Part shown: in pieces, positions 22,152 to 25,062 of the stretch
Position numbering within the stretch: the first letter of the stretch is position 1
Layout of the letters: the number at the start of each line of letters is the position of its first letter
Virus record (IMG/VR): IMGVR_UViG_3300025806_000206
Span: 1-25,062 of that record
Direction: 5' to 3' (one strand)
Source of the DNA: a virus
Length of the DNA: 25,062 bases
Position numbers and translations under genes: made by a program
Notes under the pieces: generated by a model
What the model was told of the DNA's origin: nothing
Seen by the model: the letters and a program-made list of their open reading frames with translations, nothing else
Database searches by the model: none

Positions 22152-22574
22152 TCACTCCAAGTTCATAGTGATCGCGCCGCTGGTGACAAAACTGCAGGAC
22201 ACAACAACAAGTTCACCGGCAGTTGAAGTAATCTCCATGTCCGTAATAATGCCAGCAAAACTGACGGAATCAGTGCCAGAACTTGTACCGGTTGTAAACA
22301 ACTCAAAAGTTGCGTCGGCTGTGTCAGCAGTCGTAACCACATCTTCGAGGAAAGCTGCTTGGCCTGTTGCATCCGGGTCGTAAACCAGCTCAACAGTGCC
22401 AGATCCAGAAATCATGCTGCCAACAAAGCTGCGAAAAGTATCGCCCTGTTTTGAAGTGTCAAGCGTTTCTTTCGTAGTGGTTAAGCTCCAACTACGAGTG
22501 CCGACGATTGTTGCGTTGGATGAGCCTGCAGCGTCAAACTGGACTGCTCCTTGTTCGCCTCGGATTGTGGCCAT
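22152..22574 (-). CDS. Major tail tube protein, 140 aa
   Basis: The protein starts MATIRGEQGAVQFDAAGSSN and is beta-rich, Ser/Thr/Gly-rich and almost free of lysine. The central WSLTTTKETLDTSKQGDTFR, then SFVGSMISGSGTVELVYDPD, is the tail tube signature. The C-terminal half is FAGIITDMEITSTAGELVVV, then SCSFVTSGAI. Its place between the tail terminator and the chaperone pair is that of the tube protein in long-tailed phages, and many copies would form the tail. AGGA nine bases before the ATG gives it one of the better ribosome binding sites here, as expected for an abundant product. Two relatives are encoded at 12375 and 13244. Confidence 0.85.
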   Translation of the reverse strand: MATIRGEQGAVQFDAAGSSNATIVGTRSWSLTTTKETLDTSKQGDTFRSFVGSMISGSGTVELVYDPDATGQAAFLEDVVTTADTADATFELFTTGTSSGTDSVSFAGIITDMEITSTAGELVVVSCSFVTSGAITMNLE

Positions 22575-22576
22575 GG

Positions 22577-23002
22577 TCAGAGTTCCTCGATGGATTCAAA
22601 GGTCACACGGACCTGGGTTTGGAAGTAGCCCTCGGGTGCTGCTGAAAGCAGTGCCTCTGGACCTGTTGCAGCGTCGAAGAAAACCCCCGACACGATGACC
22701 CTATTGTAAAGGTCCCGAATCCTTTTGCCGATGACAAAATTGGCTCCAGGGCCAACACCTTTGGCTGAAAAGATATTGATGGTGACAATCCCGATAATTC
22801 TGTTTTGAGAATTAGTTGTCAGCCCTTGGCTTAAATATTCGTTTGCGCCAAAGCTGACAAGGCATTGAACGAATGAAGAATTAGGTGTTGGCTCAAATGC
22901 CATGTTGTGAAACACAACAGGAATAGCAGGATCGCCAGCTAGCTCTGTTGCAAGCCTGCCTTCAATGGTGGCCCTAATTGCATTGAGATCAGCAGCGGCC
23001 AT
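22577..23002 (-). CDS. Tail terminator protein (DUF4128-like), 141 aa
   Basis: The start MAAADLNAIRATIEGRLATE, followed by DPAIPVVFHNMAFEPTPNSS, fits the DUF4128/tail terminator family. These proteins have an N-terminal helix, then a P-x5-N-x6-P motif, and a beta sheet ending in a strand such as QTQVRVTFESIEEL. GIVTINIFSAKGVG and KRIRDLYNR are in the expected places. It caps the finished tail tube and docks it to the head. The ATG overlaps the preceding TAA (TAATG at 23002) and the stop is two bases before the tube gene. Confidence 0.8.
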   Translation of the reverse strand: MAAADLNAIRATIEGRLATELAGDPAIPVVFHNMAFEPTPNSSFVQCLVSFGANEYLSQGLTTNSQNRIIGIVTINIFSAKGVGPGANFVIGKRIRDLYNRVIVSGVFFDAATGPEALLSAAPEGYFQTQVRVTFESIEEL

Positions 23003-23355
23003 TAGTTACGCCTCCTGAAAGCACGGATAAATTGCGGGACTTCTTTAGTAGCAATTTCTTTCCCGATTAGATCAGGAAAGCCAGGGACCGTGCCTTGCCG
23101 TGTGCGGTACTGACCGCCCCAAGATGATGGCAAACTGTTTCCATACAAAACAGGCTCGGCGTATTCCATGTTGTTTGTGATCTCTGCTTCAAGCTTCCCG
23201 ATCTTTGTCTGCCAAGCATTGCGCAAACGACCAGTGTCAAAAGGGGTTTGCTCTTTAACCTGACCAGACCAGCTCAATGCTGTCAACTTGACCACTTCTT
23301 GAACTTCCTCTTCCATCAGATCAGCAATCTGATCAATTCTGATCCGACGTGCCAT
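23002..23355 (-). CDS. Neck/tail completion protein, HK97 gp10-like, 117 aa
   Basis: The N-terminal helix (MARRIRIDQIADLMEEEVQE) is followed by TPFDTGRLRNAWQ, then ITNNMEYAEPVLYGNSLP and RTRQGTVPGFPDLIGKEI. The T-P-x-D-T-G-R-L-R-x-A-W and Y-A-x-x-V-x-Y-G motifs are hallmarks of HK97 gp10-like proteins. They act at the head-tail joint during completion of head or tail. Length and order (after the stopper, before the terminator) are normal. Confidence 0.85.
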   Translation of the reverse strand: MARRIRIDQIADLMEEEVQEVVKLTALSWSGQVKEQTPFDTGRLRNAWQTKIGKLEAEITNNMEYAEPVLYGNSLPSSWGGQYRTRQGTVPGFPDLIGKEIATKEVPQFIRAFRRRN

Positions 23356-23357
23356 CG

Positions 23358-23714
23358 TTATGCCCTCAGAATTAGTTCGTAAGTGAGCGCCGTGTTGTCT
23401 TGCTCTGTCGTTTCAACACGAATGATCTGATGCACAACCGTGCTGATCACGACGCGGTCTTTGGTCTCAGGGGCTGATGGCAGCTCTTTGGCTGCAACCG
23501 TTAAACGTTTATCGCCCTGTTGAACAAGCTCATTCACCTCGCGGACGTTTACATCTTCCAAGACACCTTTGACGTTGGTGTCGCTGACTGTCTCAGTAAT
23601 TGCGCCCGTCGTGGCGTTATAACTGCCAGCGGAAACGTAACGAACTGTCACATCACCACCGAACGTTGCGATGACGGTACCGGCCACTTTTTCAAGGGAT
23701 TGAGCAAGTCCCAT
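23358..23714 (-). CDS. Head-tail stopper/adaptor protein, 118 aa
   Basis: A small beta-rich protein: LEKVAGTVIATFGGDVTVRY, NATTGAITETVSDTNVKGVL, KRLTVAAKELPSAPETKDRV and VISTVVHQIIRVET. This is the beta-barrel pattern of the SPP1 gp16/HK97 gp9-like stopper group, which seals the portal channel and receives the tail. It sits directly before the gp10-like gene, as expected. The start overlaps the previous stop at 23714, which suggests coupling. Confidence 0.65.
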   Translation of the reverse strand: MGLAQSLEKVAGTVIATFGGDVTVRYVSAGSYNATTGAITETVSDTNVKGVLEDVNVREVNELVQQGDKRLTVAAKELPSAPETKDRVVISTVVHQIIRVETTEQDNTALTYELILRA

Positions 23715-23959
23715 CAGACGCTATAAACAACGACATGACCAGAGGTCAAAGTAATTGAAGTAAAAAGTACGCCTTCAATACAAGCTCCGGTATTGATGTC
23801 GATTGCAGACGGGGCGCCTGATCCGTTCTCAGTAATGCCTTCAGAAGTCATCGCAGCAATAACTGAGTCCTTCAAGGCTTCCACCTTGTAAAACCTGCCA
23901 GTGTGTGCAGCTGTATCAGTGATGATGATTGCCTTTGACGGCGAATAACCCATGCCCAT
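23714..23959 (-). CDS. Small virion-associated hypothetical protein, 81 aa
   Basis: The protein starts MGMGYSPSKAIIITDTAAHT and contains GRFYKVEALKDSVIAAMTSE and a beta-rich end (GACIEGVLFTSITLTSGHVV). It has no membrane segment, signal peptide or enzyme motif. The alternation of short strands and its position between connector and stopper suggest a small head, neck or decoration protein. Similar small ORFs with an IEGVFTSITL-type end occur in cyanophage structural modules as far as I recall. The second ATG, two codons in, is an alternative start. Confidence 0.55.
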   Translation of the reverse strand: MGMGYSPSKAIIITDTAAHTGRFYKVEALKDSVIAAMTSEGITENGSGAPSAIDINTGACIEGVLFTSITLTSGHVVVYSV

Positions 23960-23961
23960 GA

Positions 23962-24522
23962 TCAGCTCCGTTTAATAGCGATGTTGCCCGGTCCGCTAAT
24001 TCTAAGCCCTGTCAAGAACCTTTCAAACATCGGCGGTACATGATCAGCGCCAACAGCGCCGCTCTTATCAGGCGTTACATCGATGCTGCCAATCTTGACG
24101 TTTTTGAAATCATTCAACCCGCTTAAGCTGATGCCATCAACATTGCTGTGCAAGTAAACAGCAAGCTCAATTTGAGCACGCTTGATTTGATCAGGAATTT
24201 CGGTGTCGGTGAAGTAATCGTCGGATATGCGGAATGGAAACCCGGTCGCGTAAGTATTGACGTAAGTATCGGGCTTTCGCACGCCAGTACGCGGCCATTG
24301 CAATGCCTGTGTGTCGGTGGCGCGTGCGCCTAAAAATCTTTCGCGGTCAAGCCGCTGTGCTGCCGCCGTCAAAGCACGGTTGCGAGAATCTGCGTTGCCT
24401 GTGTCCCACTTAGCAGCGTCAGTGCTGAGCACCATCGCTTCGACAAAGGCGTCAGCCTCAGCCAGCGTTATGTAGCTGTTCGCGCTTGCGTCGCCCGCTG
24501 TTGCGTTGATTGTTACTGCCAT
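23962..24522 (-). CDS. DnaT-like/head-tail connector protein, 186 aa
   Basis: The N-terminus MAVTINATAGDASANSYITL, then AEADAFVEAM, then NRALTAAAQRLDRERFLGAR and ALQWPRTGVRKPD matches the phage family often named putative DnaT-like ssDNA-binding protein. The S-Y-x-x-L-x-E-A-D, helix, L-x-W-P-R order is diagnostic. IPDQIKRAQIELAVYL forms the following helix. Despite the name, its constant place after the capsid gene and before stopper and neck genes argues for a head-tail connector (HK97 gp6-like). The start lies inside the preceding 56-residue ORF, giving a 65-base overlap. Confidence 0.75.
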   Translation of the reverse strand: MAVTINATAGDASANSYITLAEADAFVEAMVLSTDAAKWDTGNADSRNRALTAAAQRLDRERFLGARATDTQALQWPRTGVRKPDTYVNTYATGFPFRISDDYFTDTEIPDQIKRAQIELAVYLHSNVDGISLSGLNDFKNVKIGSIDVTPDKSGAVGADHVPPMFERFLTGLRISGPGNIAIKRS

Positions 24523-24628
24523 CGGGCTTCACGTTAGAAGTCTTGGATTTGGGCTTTTCAGGGGCGGAGGCCACCGCTTGCGCAGCAGCCTCGCGTTCCT
24601 TCATTCGCCTGAAAGCGAATAAACCCAT
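24458..24628 (-). CDS. Small basic overlapping ORF, 56 aa
   Basis: The ATG at 24628-24626 shares a base with the previous TGA (TGATG), and the frame ends at TGA 24460-24458. The product is MGLFAFRRMKEREAAAQAVA followed by a Lys/Ser/Pro-rich and Arg-rich tail. Short proteins starting M-L-F-x-F-R-R and ending basic follow the capsid gene in many phages, with unknown role. The last 65 bases overlap the connector gene in another frame. Coupling at the start and the recognisable N-terminus support it; its size is a caveat. Confidence 0.55.
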   Translation of the reverse strand: MGLFAFRRMKEREAAAQAVASAPEKPKSKTSNVKPDGSNNQRNSGRRKREQLHNAG

Positions 24629-24993
24629 CAGGAGCTTGCGCCCTTCAGAGCTACAAAGGAAAGGACAATGGCCTCTCCCAATGAACCTCCGGACAGGTTT
24701 GCGACGGTAATCGCGAACGAGCCAGCAGCAATTGTGTTGGCCTGAACGAGATAAGCGCCAGCAGTCCCGGCGGAGCTGTGGTTAACCACAACAACGTCAG
24801 TAGCTGCAATTTCGCTGTTAGTAACCGCAAAGGTCACTTCAGCGGCAGCCGCTAGGGCTGCGTCGTCAAGGGTGATTTGACCTGAAGCTGCGTTCAGAGT
24901 CACACCTGTCGCTTTGCTGGTGGCCTGGGTAACAGTGCCGCCAGTTGTCGGGCCAATGAGTTTGCCCGCTGTTGCCTCAAAAATGGATGCCAT
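24628..24993 (-). CDS. Head decoration-like protein, 121 aa
   Basis: A beta-rich, Ala/Thr/Ser-rich protein: TQATSKATGVTLNAASGQIT, LDDAALAAAAEVTFAVTNSE, VVVVNHSSAGTAGAYLVQAN and LSGGSLGEAIVLSFVALKG. This arrangement (KATGVTLN...GQIT, F-x-x-T-N, T-A-G-A-Y, SL-x-EA-V-L-x-F) is a recurrent family beside phage capsid genes. There it is thought to be a capsid decoration or accessory protein. A good ribosome site (GAGGGAG, 9 bases before the ATG) implies high expression. It follows the probable capsid gene by 14 bases. Confidence 0.65.
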   Translation of the reverse strand: MASIFEATAGKLIGPTTGGTVTQATSKATGVTLNAASGQITLDDAALAAAAEVTFAVTNSEIAATDVVVVNHSSAGTAGAYLVQANTIAAGSFAITVANLSGGSLGEAIVLSFVALKGASS

Positions 24994-25007
24994 GGTTAAT
25001 TACTCCC

Positions 25008-25062
25008 TCAATCAAGGTTAGAAGTGGAAGTAATCCGCACGATTCCAATGTTGTTGGTCTCG
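25008..25062 (-). CDS. Probable major capsid protein, C-terminal fragment (cut by right edge)
   Basis: One minus-strand frame from the edge reads ETNNIGIVRITSTSNLD and ends at TGA (25010-25008), 14 bases before the ATG of the decoration-like gene. The next gene's strong ribosome site overlaps this stop. A capsid identity is inferred from position ahead of the decoration protein and connector; 17 residues cannot prove it. Confidence 0.4.
   Translation of the reverse strand, partial: ETNNIGIVRITSTSNLD

Noticed and set aside
1-25062. tRNA genes, CRISPR arrays, insertion sequences, integrase or attachment sites
   Set aside because: No cloverleaf-like gaps, regular short repeats, transposase or integrase frames were recognised; non-coding gaps are nearly all under 80 bases.

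Overview
The window looks like part of the genome of a long-tailed (siphovirus-like) phage or prophage of a marine picocyanobacterium of the Synechococcus type. The host assignment rests on recognising several small protein families I associate with marine cyanophages and Synechococcus: three secreted proteins on the plus strand, a small beta-barrel protein, a proline-rich membrane protein and a C39-like protease. No database search was run. There is no integrase, terminase or portal gene here, so I cannot decide between lytic phage, prophage and metagenomic viral contig.

From the right edge to about 4.1 kb the minus strand is one long, very compact late operon, read right to left. It starts with the tail end of a probable major capsid gene and continues with a decoration-like protein, a small overlapping ORF, a DnaT-like connector, an unknown 81-residue protein, a stopper-like protein, an HK97 gp10-like neck protein, a tail terminator and the tail tube. 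Next come the tail assembly chaperone pair joined by a classical -1 frameshift site, the tape measure (758 residues), a tail-tip protein, an NlpC/P60-like protein, a 1480-residue J-like tip protein, a gpM-like protein and two more tail-tube-like proteins. A trimeric-fibre-like protein (809 residues), a giant mosaic adhesin (about 1626 residues), a fibre-associated protein and two small ORFs complete it. Most junctions are stop/start overlaps of the ATGA, TGATG or TAATG type, which points to translational coupling.

The adhesin is the most unusual product. It combines a LamG-like N-terminus, two copies of a three-part beta module, a SPRY domain and a cupredoxin-like domain that keeps a full His-Cys-His-Met copper-ligand pattern. 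That domain sits in the second module copy, at a point where the first copy has only a short linker.

From about 4.1 kb to the left edge the organisation changes. A signal-peptide beta-barrel gene is followed by a strong intrinsic terminator and then two membrane-protein genes. A four-gene plus-strand cassette (one membrane protein, three signal-peptide proteins, all joined by 4-base ATGA overlaps) converges on these, with an 80-base tail-to-tail overlap. It diverges from another minus-strand set (two small proteins and a membrane-anchored C39-like cysteine protease cut by the edge) across only 23 bases. This envelope-directed block is the best candidate for an undescribed system. Its function cannot be read from the sequence.
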